Of a DNA stretch of 64,000 bases, positions 22,131 through 33,589 are shown in pieces; the first letter of the stretch is position 1; every line of letters starts with the position of its first letter. The notes beneath the pieces are model-generated. The model worked only from the letters and a program-made list of their open reading frames with translations, ran no database searches and was not told where the DNA came from. The DNA is from Lactifluus volemus. Lineage: Eukaryota > Basidiomycota > Agaricomycetes > Russulales > Russulaceae. Position numbers and translations under genes: made by a program. The stretch is from the NCBI GenBank assembly GCA_022376515.1, contig WTXI01000107.1:52663-116662 (forward strand). Reading direction: 5' to 3'.

Positions 22131-24791
22131 TTACTTCTGGCGGTTGGAACGTCGAGGTGCATCAGACTTGTCCATAATACTTTGGGCTTCTTCATGGGCG
22201 AGCCGATCAGCAGTTCTCACTTGTTGTTTACTCTTCGTTTGTGGCCCTCTATAGTCATCTAAAAATCATCAGTATCTACCTATAATATCATATATGCATA
22301 TGCTTTACTTACTGTCACTTTGATGACTGATATTGAGAAGGACAGGGTCCACAGCAAGTGTGTTAGGGCTTCCAGGCATGTCGAGGACAGTATCTGGTAA
22401 CTCTGGTGTCGGCACAGACAATATATCTAATGCCTTCACTGGGACTTGGTACTGTGGTGGTCCTTCATTTGGGCCATTGAGGGGAATACTTGTCAGATAA
22501 CCATGTGATATTAATGTGGACATTTGGCCGTGGTCAATGATTACCATACTCTCTTGAGCAATGTTGTTGCTTTCAGGACTTGCTATATCAGTTAGATTGC
22601 AGCCTGTTGTGTGAGATGCTGCTGTTGACTGAACATTCTCAAGGTCTTTGTCATGGTCTCTTGTATTGTGCCTGGCCTTCTCCACTACTGGTCTTGCATT
22701 GCTAGACATAACAGCTGGTATCTCTTTTTCGTCACCATACAAGGCCTTGTGTAGTTGAGTGTGTAGTTGAGTGCGTCTCTCAAAGTGGCTGAAGCGAAAC
22801 ACTTGATCAGCACTTTGTGTCATCTGTCGGCTTTGTAAGTGCTTAAGAAAGCTTTGTAGCTGTGCTTTCTTGAGATTTCGGGGATCACAGATGACAAATG
22901 CATTTGGCATATATTCGGCATCCACAAATTTGAGTGTATCTTTTGCTAGACTGCCATATGGTACATGGCTGGTGCGTCCAGATGCAAGCTCTACAGAATT
23001 AGAACACCCTAGCATCAATCTAGAACAAGGACATACTATAGTGGAAGCCAAGGTAATTTCGCATGAGTCTCTCTAAATCATTTTTCTTCAAGTTGGCCAG
23101 GTTCACATCTGGAAGAATTGGAAAGCCCTGCGGTGTAGTTTTGATAGATGGCTCTGAGTCCATGGCCCCCTCCTCATTTGGTATAGCACCTGTAAGCCCC
23201 GAATTTTTGATACGGTGAAGGTGCTTGATATATTCTCCAAAATGACGCTGAATAGACTGGAGTTCATGTTTATATGCCACGAAGAATGGCACATAATCAA
23301 CACCCATCTGTCGAGCTATATTCTCATATCTAACATATTTAGTGAGGTGAAGTCATTCTTAACACCAGCATCACTTACACATCAACAGCGAACTTGTCAT
23401 CAGGTGTCATGTAGCCATAGAACATCATTGTAGAGACACCCATTTCCTTCCAGGATTTCTTTGACCATTGTTTGACTCTTTCATATGCTCGCTTTTCTGC
23501 TAGCCTTTTTGAAAATAAAAGCAGGATTAGTGAATATGTTGACAAATGTTGACATAAATTGCTGTTTGGCAAACGGCCATTTTGGCAAGTTGCCATTCGG
23601 CAAGTTGCCATTCGGCAAGTTGCCATTCGGCAAGTTGCCATTCGGCAAGTTGCCATTCGGCAAGTTGCCATTCGGCAAGTTGCCATTCGGCAAGTTGCCA
23701 TTCGGCAAGTTGCCATTCGGCAAGTTGCCATTCGGCAAGTTGCCATTCGGCAAGTTGCCATTCGGCAAGTTGCCATTCGGCAAGTTGCCATTCGGCAAGT
23801 TGCCATTCGGCAAGTTGCCATTCGGCAAGTTGCCATTCGGCAAGTTGCCATTCGGCAAGTTGCCATTCGGCAAGTTGCCATTCGGCAAGTTGCCATTCGG
23901 CAAGTTGCCATTCGGCAAACTACCGTTCCGGCAACGTGCCGGAATGGCAACTGCCGCTCCGGCAACGTGCCGGAATGGCAACTGCCGCTCCGGCAACTTG
24001 CCGGAATGGCAAACTGCCGTTGGCAAATCTGCATTGGCAGCATATCTAGTAGAACACTCACTGGTGTTGAATCTCAGGGTCATTTCCTTTAGTCTTGTAT
24101 TCCTGTACCTTCTGGAGAATTTCCTGCTTTCTTTCCTCATCCATGTGGTCAAACACTCGCTTTGCTGCTGAGGTTCGACACTGAAATGCTTGTGATCGTG
24201 GAAGGCCACCCTCATCAAGGATTTTCTGGACTTCAGATAGCACTTCATCCCTACATGTCTGCCAAACTACATCCAGTCTTGAAACATGCACCAGGCTCTT
24301 TGATGCCTTTATAGTGGCAAATGGGCGCCAGTTATTAGCAACCCATCTACCAAGATTCTAAACAGCCACATCATGGAGATTCATGGTAAGAAAGAATCCT
24401 TATTCAGTTATTATTTTATGTGCACACCTTCACACGAAATTCTACTTCATCACCGCTTACTATAGATGCAGGTTCATCCTTTTCCCAGTAGTTAAAGATT
24501 GCAGGTAGTATTTTTGATCTAAAGATATGGCCACGTTGTTCAGGTTGTGCCTGAGATCGATATTCATGTTTGAAGGGCTCAATGACACGTCGTTCTTCTT
24601 CTGTGTAAAGGCAATCTCGCCTTGGTTTCTTCACTTTTGATCCTATTGTGGGGGGGATGGGGGATGCCACTGTGATGGTGATGGGGGATGCCATTGTGAT
24701 GATGATGGGGTAAGAAAACTGGTGTTGACTCAACATACAGTGTTGAAACGCAAATGTGTCTGAGATAATTACCTAAACAGATTGTAGCCAT
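22131..24791 (-). CDS. KDZ-element cargo protein D, unknown function
   Basis: Model: complement(join(22131..22258,22313..23008,23037..23329,23379..23504,24062..24357,24428..24642,24773..24791)), 590 codons with every junction in frame. The N-terminus is basic (SKVKKPRRDCLYTEEERR) and continues with VIEPFKHEYRSQ and SKILPAIFNYWEKDE. The middle holds NLGRWVANNWRPF, SRLDVVWQTCRDEV, KQWSKKSWKEMGV and GVDYVPFFVAYKHEL. The C-terminal third is polar and low in motifs, ending in basic APRRSNRQK. I do not recognise the family. Some segments look like a folded DNA- or chromatin-associated protein, but this is only an impression. The start gene is divergent to the KDZ transposase (about 550 bp between starts). 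The 557-bp fourth coding gap (23505-24061) is an intron filled by a minisatellite. Confidence 0.7.
23578..24030. repeat. 15-bp minisatellite inside an intron of cargo gene D
   Basis: More than twenty near-perfect copies of GCCATTCGGCAAGTT run from about 23585 to 23918. They are followed by a few longer units of the form CCGGAATGGCAACTGCCGCT. The array sits between the donor at 24061 and the acceptor at 23505 and is open in all six frames, so the several long ORFs here are artefacts. Confidence 0.9.
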
Positions 24792-25340
24792 GAGACATGA
24801 TAGTGCCTAGCTTGACCTTGATTATGCCATTGGGCTAATTATTGTAGATAAGCGAGTTCATTAGCGTCGTTAGTGACAGGAAATAAGTTGATCATTGATT
24901 AATTAACACATTTCTACGATCAATCGCCAGATGATCTCAGGTACAGTGTGCCAGATGACATTTGTAGTGATTACACATTGACTGAAGCGAGCATCGCTTA
25001 TCTCCAAGCCCCTCGAACTTTGCCATATTTAGCTAAACCCGTGCATTACATAATTTACATTGAACTGTCACTGAAACGAGCATCGCTTATCAGCCTTATC
25101 TCCCCTATACTATACCATATTTAGCTAAACCCAACGCTTCTACATTAGGTATAATCTGCAATAACATAAGTGTTTCAGTTACACGTTGACAGATAGCATT
25201 ACAGCACCCATATAGTAATGCTATGTATCTAGAATTTATTTTCTAATCTTGCTGTGCAATGTGAAGGGGCCAAGGGCATACCTGTGACTTGGAATCTTCA
25301 AATACTCTATTCCTAGTACTCTCACATCAACCTCATTTCT
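24792..25340. promoter_or_regulatory. Divergent promoter region upstream of the KDZ transposase
   Basis: Contains a direct repeat of about 60 bp at 24981-25040 and 25070-25132. Each copy starts with an ACTGAA-type word and GCGAGCATCGCTTATC and ends with CCATATTTAGCTAAACCC. The paired copies lie between two divergent genes, so they may be shared regulatory sites or transposase-binding sites. This is inference from position. Confidence 0.5.
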
Positions 25341-28300
25341 ATGCAAGTTCCTATGGCCACAGAATCAAGAAAGCGAAAACGAGGGAAGTATAAGAACCGG
25401 ATGGTGGAAGATGATGATGAAGCAATTGATATTGTCGGTTTCAAAGAGGTGAAGACCAACACACCTGGTGAACCAGTTATGAAAAGGATTCAAGTACCTC
25501 TAAGACCCAATGTCAAACTCGGGAAAACCAAGGGGAAAACTACAGATTTCCCTAGAGCATCCTCATCTAATCCACGGGTGGAAGCTTTTGAGGATGCTCA
25601 AATCTTGGCTCAAATGGATATTGACACACCTGATGATGAACAACAAGCAAATGAAACCCAGAAGAATATGGTGTGTAAAGTCTATTATAGAAAATTTTAA
25701 ACTGTTCTTAATAATATCAATCACATTGTAGCAGGATGTGTATTTGCAAGAATTCACCCATCATGCTAGTAGTTTACTAGCTGCTCTGCTTTCTCGAGAG
25801 GCATTACCAAACTATCGAAGATGTATGCAATGTCCGGAGCATAGGCATGCAAGATGGAGATGCAAGGACTGCACTACAAGCCCCCTTCTCTGTCGCTTTT
25901 GCATGCGTCACTCCCATCTTGACAACCCACTCCACCGTATCGAATACTGGACAGGGTCATTCTTCCGCCCAGCACACCTCTGGGAAGTTGGCGTATACGT
26001 TCTAGTTCAACACCACTTGGGAGTAATGGTCTGTAAGCAGCTGACATTTCAAAAAGAAGTCTTGGAGAAGATACAACAGGTCAGGGATAATGAAGAGCAG
26101 GCAAAATTACAAGCAGAAGATACTGCTACACCGGCACCATCATCGGCACCGGTACTGGCAATGGCACCGGCAATGGCAATGGCACCGGCACCGGCAATGG
26201 CAATGGCAACGGCACCGGCAATGGCAATGGCATCGGCATCGGCACCGGCACCGGCACCGGCAATGGCACCGGCAATGGCACCGGCAATGGCACCGGCAAT
26301 GGCAATGGCAACGGCACCGGCAATGGCAATGGCATCGGCATCGGCAATGGCACCGGCACCGGCAATGGCAACGGCACCGGCAATGGCACCGGCAATGGCA
26401 CCGGCAATGGCAATGGCAACGGCACCGGCAATGGCAATGGCATCGGCATCGGCAATGGCACCGGCACCGGCAATGGCAACGGCACCGGCAATGGCACCGG
26501 CAATGGCACCGGCAATGGCAATGGCAACGGCACCGGCACCGGCAATGGCACCGGCAATGGCAATGGCATCGGCATCGGCACCGGCAACGGCACCGGCAAT
26601 AGCATGGGCACCGGCACCGGCACCGGCACAGACATCAGCATCGGCACCAGCATTGACATCAGTAACGGCACTGACACCTACAGTCGCAGAATTGGAAGAT
26701 GATGATCAAGACAGTAATGATGAAGAAGTGCCCATTGCCGATTCTGATCTTGTGGCAATCAGTGGCTATCTTGACAATATCACAATATCTGATGCCAATC
26801 ATGCTATGTTCAACCCTCCTTCCAGTTTTTCTATCTTCGATATTCATGCACCAAGACAAGATGCATTAAACAACCATTACGTGCGTGTGGTGCATGTTAA
26901 TGGAGTTCACCATATTGCCCTTGTCACTTGCTCATGCCGTGGTGCCGAGGCTATCCATGCTGATCTCATGTATTGCCGACTGGTGCCTACAACCTTCTCT
27001 CGCTATCAGACACTTTTCACTGTAGCAGTATTAGATGACTTTCGCATCTCAAATTTGGAATGCAAAGCATCTGCCTATCAATACTTCCAAAAGCTTCGCC
27101 GTCTCACCTATCCCATGGCACCATCACGCACACCAAATTTATATCAGGAACTGCTAAGGCTATCTCGTGCATGGAGATGGCTGAAAAAGATAAAGTGGGC
27201 AGGATATGGGCATGAGGCAGTTGATTTCAATCAGCCCACACCAGGGGAACTTGCCAACTTCTGTCCAGCTTGTCCACAGTCTGGCATCAATTTGCCATCA
27301 AATTGGAAGGAAGATCCTAATGCGTGCGTTTTAGAGTATTTATAGAACTTCTAGTGAACTTACTCTTATTTAGATGGGTGTATAAACGGCTATTTGTAGC
27401 TGATGGCAACTTCAAGGCAGACCACATCAGGCAGAAGAATAAATCTGAAGTCTGGCTTTCAGAAGGTGGTGGAATGATGTCAAAGACAGAGGATTATGAA
27501 CGCTTCTTAGCAAGTGCAGTAGAACGCCGAACTGTGAGTATCTTATTTTTGCTAATTTCAGTGATGAATGGCTTTTCTGTATAAATCACTTGAGTAAAAG
27601 CATATAGGTTTAGCTGATTTATTCTTATACAGAAAGCCCCATGTTCAAATCAGTTTCGTGCTATTGAGCTGGCAATGCTAGGGTCTAAAGCCTGTGATGT
27701 TACTGGTGTTGTGGCTGTTGCTTGTGCTCGCCATGGCTTCTTTGCTCCAAATGGCATTGCAAATCTCTTTCGAGGAGAGCAACAAAAAAATGTGGATTGG
27801 GTACTCTTACAAGCTCTAAAACGAACAAATGTGGACCCCACACAGGGTGCAATGCTCATTTATGATATTGCCTGTCAGTATTTTGTTCATCTTCAGGACC
27901 GCATTGGCCATCTGTTGCCAGAGAAATTATCCCTGGATCGTGCTATTGGTCTATTTCATGTGCATGGCCACAAGGAGGAGTGCTTCTTTCGCTTTGCAAC
28001 ATCATTTATTCCAGGTGCAGCAGTTACAGCAGGTGAAATCTTGGAGACACTGTGGTCATCTCTAAATGCCATTACACCCACTGTTCGCACAGCAACACTA
28101 GCAAATCGTGCAGAGACTATTGATGACCATGCCACAGACTCAAATCACAAAAAAATGCTTAACATAGGTTAGTAAAAATTGCTTTGATAGTGTTAGTGTC
28201 ATCAGCTTACTGTATACGTATTTTGAAGCTTCCACCTTGTGCACCAGATATTCTCAAGCATCAGCTATGGCACACACAACAGGGCAATACTTTGAAAACT

Positions 28301-29915
28301 TATCATCCACTATTAGTGTAGCCAACCGAGCACAGTGGGAGATAGAGATTGAACTTGCCGAGTCTCGCCGCCTTACCGATCCAGCAGCAATGGATATTCT
28401 TCGTGTGCAAAAACCCAAACAAAATGATGAATCAATGCTTCCTACAGAGGGAAGAGATTACACTTTAGTGGAGGAGTGGGTCCAAATGGCACTGAATGTC
28501 GAAGAAAAACAGTAATTATTATATTATATTCTCACTATGTTATAAACTAATAGCATTTGAAAGAATTGAACTTCAGGATCACTTACGACGATGCTCTAGT
28601 AGAGGTCACTCGGAGAAGGATGACAAACACCTTCGACAATTGTCTGAATCTCTCAATGCTCAATTCTTGGTGCTTCAGACACTTCGGCAGCGTGTTCCAG
28701 GCATCTCTGGAGAATTCAACCAGATCATTGAAGATACGGAACCCTTTTCATTTGATGACCTTGACGAAGAGGACCTGATGATATGTGAGCTCAATCTCTA
28801 CCAACACTCTCAATGTAGTTGTTGCTCACATGGCTAATAGCCACAGAGTTAACCAGCACACAATCAGCTGCACAGTCAGCAGTGGCACATTTGGCAACAA
28901 CACATTGGGAAATGGCAGACTCGGCAACGGCAGGCACAGCAACGGCAAGCACGGCAATAGCGGGCTCGGCAACGGCAGACTTGGCAACTGCAGGCACGGC
29001 AATGGCAAGCATGGCAATGGCGGGCTCGGCAACGGCGGGCTCGGCAACGGCAATCTCGGCAACGGCAATCTCGGCAATGGCAATCTCGGCAACGGCAACG
29101 GCAGACTCGGCATCCTCTCCTATAGGACAAACATTTTCAGTTCACTCTATGCCATTGTCTATGCCATCTACATCTCAATCTCCTAACCCTTTGCATCGGG
29201 CAATTGAATTGATACTTAGAGAGCAGCAGGCTGCCCGGCTTCTCAACTCTTTGCGAGAAACAATTGCAGACAAATCATTTCAATACTCTCATGTTTTGCG
29301 TGTTGCTCCACGCAAAACAGTTAGCAGTCGTGCAAGATCAGCAGTTGTCCAGCTGAATGACTGGATTTCCTTTTATTGCCGGGTATATAGCAGGTGCCAG
29401 TTGGCAATGACCCGGCTTGGCGCAAATAAGAAGATCTTATCCAAGTTTAGGGTCTTATCAAAAAAGGATGTCAAATCAAGTACTGCACTATTAGACCCCA
29501 ACAAACCTGGCTCTTCAACACTTCAGCTCTCTTGGATATGGCAAGTTGAGTCAAACATAGACCAAGGAAGCACACAAGCCTTGCAGGAATGTGTGTGTTT
29601 TTCTTAAATCTTGTGAATGTTATAGCTAAACACATCCTATTAGTTCAACGAGTCCATTGGCTACGTGCACGTGCACAGAAGCAGCGCTGGAAAGAAGAGG
29701 TCATTCTTGTTGGATATGAGATGCAGTGGACAGTGCGTTTTTTTATCCATAAGCAGGAGGATTGGGAGCGACGAAGAACAATGGCAAATGACAATCAAGC
29801 TACTGGACCAGCAGCATATGCTGCTCGCAAAGCAGCAATGTGGGGTTGGATGGCTCAAGATGCCAATGATTCATTCAAAAGAACTAACAGTATATATATC
29901 ACACCTTTTTTATAA
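25341..29915 (+). CDS. KDZ (Kyakuja/Dileera/Zisupton) transposase with CxC2 cluster
   Basis: Model: join(25341..25670,25732..27323,27374..27533,27633..28167,28229..28511,28564..28784,29141..29590,29644..29915), 1280 codons, all junctions in frame. The basic N-terminus is followed by the CxC2 cysteine cluster near residue 141 ([17 protein letters not shown], then CRFCMRHSH), a domain known from KDZ transposases. An Ala/Met/Pro run of about 170 residues interrupts the protein. The RNase H-fold core has plausible catalytic acids in [10 protein letters not shown] (about 651), IYDIACQY (about 772) and [11 protein letters not shown] (about 829). [14 protein letters not shown] is also diagnostic. 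The C-terminal part carries [44 protein letters not shown] and [12 protein letters not shown]. It should excise and insert the element in the nucleus. The model is complete, so activity is plausible. ATG 25353 is an alternative start. Confidence 0.9.
26127..26650. repeat. Codon-preserving GGCACCGGCAATGGCA repeat in the transposase exon
   Basis: A run of hexamer-based units (CCGGCA, ATGGCA, ACGGCA, TCGGCA) in higher-order blocks of about 90 bp that repeat three times. It encodes alternating Ala with Pro, Met, Thr or Ser between the CxC2 domain and the catalytic core. It keeps the frame and probably forms a flexible linker. Confidence 0.88.
28890..29115. repeat. Minisatellite inside an intron of the KDZ transposase
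   Basis: Units such as CTCGGCAACGGCA and CACGGCAATGGCAAG. The array falls between the donor at 28785 and the acceptor at 29140. Splicing at these sites gives the family-like sequence [20 protein letters not shown] in frame. Reading through the array instead ends at a stop in one frame or needs a phase that the upstream exon does not give. Confidence 0.8.
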
Positions 29916-31190
29916 AGCCTATAAATAGGATATTCAAGTTCACTAGTGGCAATCACTTGAACTAAGTGATCAAATTAGTATTGTTACAGCTTGAGTCTTA
30001 GTAGTTTAAAGGGGTCAGCTTGGCACAAAAGCCCCTGCCTGGGCTTGGCTTTAGAGGGCCTGGGCTTTCCAAGTTATCTGTGGGAGGTGTGCACAGTGCA
30101 CACACCCCACATCAAGCATAGATCAGTGATTCAATGTGTATGAAAGGAGGTGTGCAATGTACTTGCCTTGTGCATCATATTATAGAGGCTTTCCCTTTTC
30201 AAAACATGCATTGTAGACAAAATCAATCAGGCTCTTACAATGGAATATTGTCCCTTTCACAGATGGTCTATAGGTAGAAGGGAGAAGGGAATGCAGCCTG
30301 AGATGAAAGATGAGAAGGTTGGCACAAGAAGACAAGATAATGCCAAAACGAGTTATGGGTCGAGGGAATGATTATATGCGAGGGGGAAGCGGGGCGAACG
30401 CAGGTGCATTTACACAAGGGAACAGTGGGTCAACTTGTTACATTTTACTAGAGCACTTTGGCTCGTATTTGATACAAGTATGCTATTTGTTTTTCATGTT
30501 ATTTCAAAGAAAAGAAGTGGAGAAAAAATATCATAAGCTTGGAAAGAACAAAACACGAAAAGCACTCGAGATATCGAGTGGAGACTACTACATCATAATA
30601 AAACAGGGTAATGCCCTGTTGAGGGCAATGCACGCAGCTGTGCTCATTTTGAAGGTAAAATGACAACAAAGCGGGGAGAATGGGAACCACCAGACGAGGT
30701 GATGACGAACGCCTGTGCTCGTTTTGTATCATACAAAGGACCTTGAAATTTTTAAGAAAACATTAGTGGTTTGCATAAATATCAAACCAAGATGCGCCCC
30801 AATTGACTTTTCACGCGATTGATGCGCTGTTCTCGTGGCTCGTGTCGGCGTGTTCGTGTCGAGTGGGGTCGGTGGCGCAGTCGTAATCGAGATCACAACC
30901 GCTGTAATCAATATTACAACATACACAGCCACAAGATACAAGCCCTGGGCTCTGACTCTGACTCCGAGCGCCGGCCCATATGTATTATATAATATATAAT
31001 GTGTGTATACCCAAAAGAGGAAAATTCTCAAATTCTCCAGCAGCCCCAAAATGGGAGCTGAGTCGGACTATGTCACAATGTCACAGTGACGATGTTCGAG
31101 AAGATCACTCATCTGATAGTCACGCTTACATCTTGACATCGATCCACTACCATCAGTACAATCTTTCTCTTGATCTTTCTGCCCTATACA
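29916..31190. other. Intergenic region between transposase and cargo gene F
   Basis: No gene is supported. A 117-codon ORF at 30310-30663 has no motif. Perfect short repeats such as GCACAGTGCACAC near 30090 and an AT-rich ATATAATATATAA run near 30985 are visible. The right part should contain the promoter of the following gene. Confidence 0.4.
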
Positions 31191-33375
31191 ATGTCATCCT
31201 CTCACACTGGATTAGACCCTCTTGAGGTGTCTATTCAAGATGTAGTCGACTATTGCGATTCAAGATTCCGGGCTGCACTAACAGCTATGGAAAAACAGAC
31301 TGAGATGTCTCAAAAAAAGATAATCCAAAAATGTATTGTACAAGAACTAGTAAGAATCACCTTATTTCCTTGTTTCATTTGCTAATTGTGTGAAGGAACT
31401 ATCCTTGATACATATTGGAATATCAACAGCAGTTAGGGACATGACCACCATCCCTAATATAACCAACTTCCTCATTTCATGTTACGAGAAATTGGACCCC
31501 AGGGCCGACGACAACGACCTGCCCTTTTTTTTAACACTGGACACTCGTCTTATGTTGGATGCAGGCAATCATCCCAGTTGCGTACCTGGTCTAGTAGAAA
31601 ATTACATGCTAGACTGGTGGACCAGCTCTGTTATCGATCCCAACCCCGAACTACTCAGCCGTAAAACTCTTCACGAATGTATGTTGTTCCATCGACAACA
31701 GCGGGAAGCACCAGAGGCATCGGCAACACACACTCCAACAGGGACGTCGTCGGCACCGGCAACGTCGGCGGCATCGGAAACGTCGGCAGCGTCGGCGGCA
31801 TCGGCACCGGCAACGTCGTCAGCATCAGCATCGGAAACGTTGGCGGCAGCGGCATCGGAAACGTCGGCGGCAGCGGCATCGGAAACGTCGGCGGCAGCGG
31901 CATCGGAAACGTCGGCGGCAGCGGCATCGGAAACGTCGGCGGCAGCGGCATCGGAAATGTCGGCGGCAGCGGCACCGGAGGCATCATCACTACTAACTCC
32001 GACATCTCTCTTGAAATCACTTGGGCTACCACCACCAAAAGTTGACTGCGGGTGCTGCATAGTGTACCGCAAATTGGCCGTGTTTACTGGAAATGATGTG
32101 CGATATCTTTTCAGAGAGTTAAACACACTGGGCCAGAAAATTACAGACCGATATGTGTTAACCACGAGGCGTGCTTCAGGATTCAACAGGCTTTTTGAAG
32201 CGGCCGTTATCAAAGAGACACACGATACGACTTTACCCCCTCCAGACGTGTCCGCCACATCTTCCCCAACTCCAGGACCCACCCCCAGTACTGCAGAAAT
32301 GCCACCAGAAGAACCAGGAGCTACACGACAGCTACGCAAGCGGAAGCCACAGGACCTGACTAGGAGAGAGCTGGTTGCCATCTTTCAGCAGCATGCTGAG
32401 GCCATCCGTAATCACCATCAACAGTTCCCTCAGCCATCTCTGAAGTGGACATGGGGAATAGACCTTGATGAAGATGACATTTGTGGATTATTTCGTGCAG
32501 GAGACAATGGCTATAAACGTCCACACTCTGGCTATGATGAGTCATTGAAGGAGGGGAAATTTTCTGGGGAATATTCCGAGGTCACATCGGACCCAAGAAA
32601 CTCTGCAATACATTCCCCTGTTACCGTGGACACTGTGCGTCGTCTTACAAGACGAAAATATCCGGCTCATTTTCGGGAATTCCCTCTGTGCCGCCCTCGT
32701 GCTCGTGTGCCAAGTGGGGCCTTACAACATGGCAGCGATGTTGCACTGTCCCAACTATCCAAGTCACCTTCTCGAACTTCAACTTCTAGTGCAGATACTA
32801 GCACCGATGATGCAAATATCGCGCCTGTCGCACCTGGTGCCATTGCCGCACCTGTCGATGATACCGCGCCTACCGATGATACCGCGCCTGCCGATGATAC
32901 TGCGCCTGCCGAGATTGCCGATGACAATATCACCAGGCCCTCGAGCAGTGACCATTTACATTCACCATCCAATCCTATATCTGGTAAAGCCGCTCTGGCT
33001 GCTCTCATGTCTGACATTTCTCCATCTCCAAGTCCACCACCCATGTCAAGTCATTCTCAGCACTCTAGTCCATCCATCACATCTGCACCACCCTCTGGCA
33101 GAGATGTCCTCAATGCTCTTAATGACATTGCCAGTGGTGACTCAGATGAGAATGATTCACAATTCAACATTGGTATGCAAACATATTATGCACTGATGGA
33201 TGATGGTGATTCGGATGATGAACCATCTGCCAATCATATGAATGAAGATGAGTCTAGCACATCTACTAATAGGAGACTCGAACAGGGTAGATGGACTGTA
33301 GCTGACTTTACTGGCTTTGGTGACCCAGATGAATATGTTGATAGTGGATCTGTCTTAGATGATTCTAGTGCATGA
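31191..33375 (+). CDS. KDZ-element cargo protein F, unknown function
   Basis: Model: join(31191..31349,31396..33375), 712 codons. The N-terminus (LDPLEVSIQDVVDYCDSRFR) is helical. A segment with MTTIPNITNFLISCYEKLDP and LVENYMLDWWTSSVID follows. Then comes an Ala/Ser/Glu/Thr minisatellite, a segment with DCGCCIVYRKLAVF, a basic stretch (TRQLRKRKPQDLTRRELV) that could bind nucleic acid, and a region with WTWGIDLDEDDICGLFRAGD. The C-terminal half is acidic and Ser/Pro-rich, with TAPADD repeats and a DGDSDDEPSANHMNEDE tail. I do not recognise the family. It is the last gene before the right TIR and has the same orientation as the transposase. Confidence 0.65.
31722..31985. repeat. 24-bp minisatellite in the coding exon of cargo gene F
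   Basis: Tandem units of the form TCGGAAACGTCGGCGGCAGC plus GGCA, preserved in frame as SETSAAAA. About six regular copies follow less regular ones. It carries the same CGG-rich core as the other arrays of this element. Confidence 0.88.
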
Positions 33376-33589
33376 GGAATCTTTTGTCGAATGTGAAGAG
33401 CGAGTACCCGCATTTGTCAATGTAATATACAGAAGGATGAGTTCTGGGCTTGTCGGTTCGTTATGAGAATGTGCCACACATCATTGTAGCCACAGTATCA
33501 TGGTGGTGGGATTACTGTAAAGCACCAGTTCTGCTGTTCCAGAGCTTGATCGGCACTACAGGTTTGCCAAACAGCAACAGTGATGTGCA
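33376..33589. other. Unique spacer between cargo gene F and right TIR
   Basis: Single-copy sequence downstream of the last cargo gene. No gene or repeat was seen. Confidence 0.35.

Noticed and set aside
23585..23918. CRISPR-like array
   Set aside because: The repeats are contiguous 15-bp units without spacers, in a eukaryotic intron.
23375..24248. Four long ORFs on both strands with GNLPN, CRMAT, GKLPF and RQVAI repeats
   Set aside because: A 15-bp unit without stop codons leaves all frames open. The splice model of gene D removes the whole array.
26126..26677. Minus-strand ORF with PVPLPLPV repeats and plus-strand [11 protein letters not shown]
   Set aside because: Alternate frames of the hexamer repeat inside the KDZ transposase exon.
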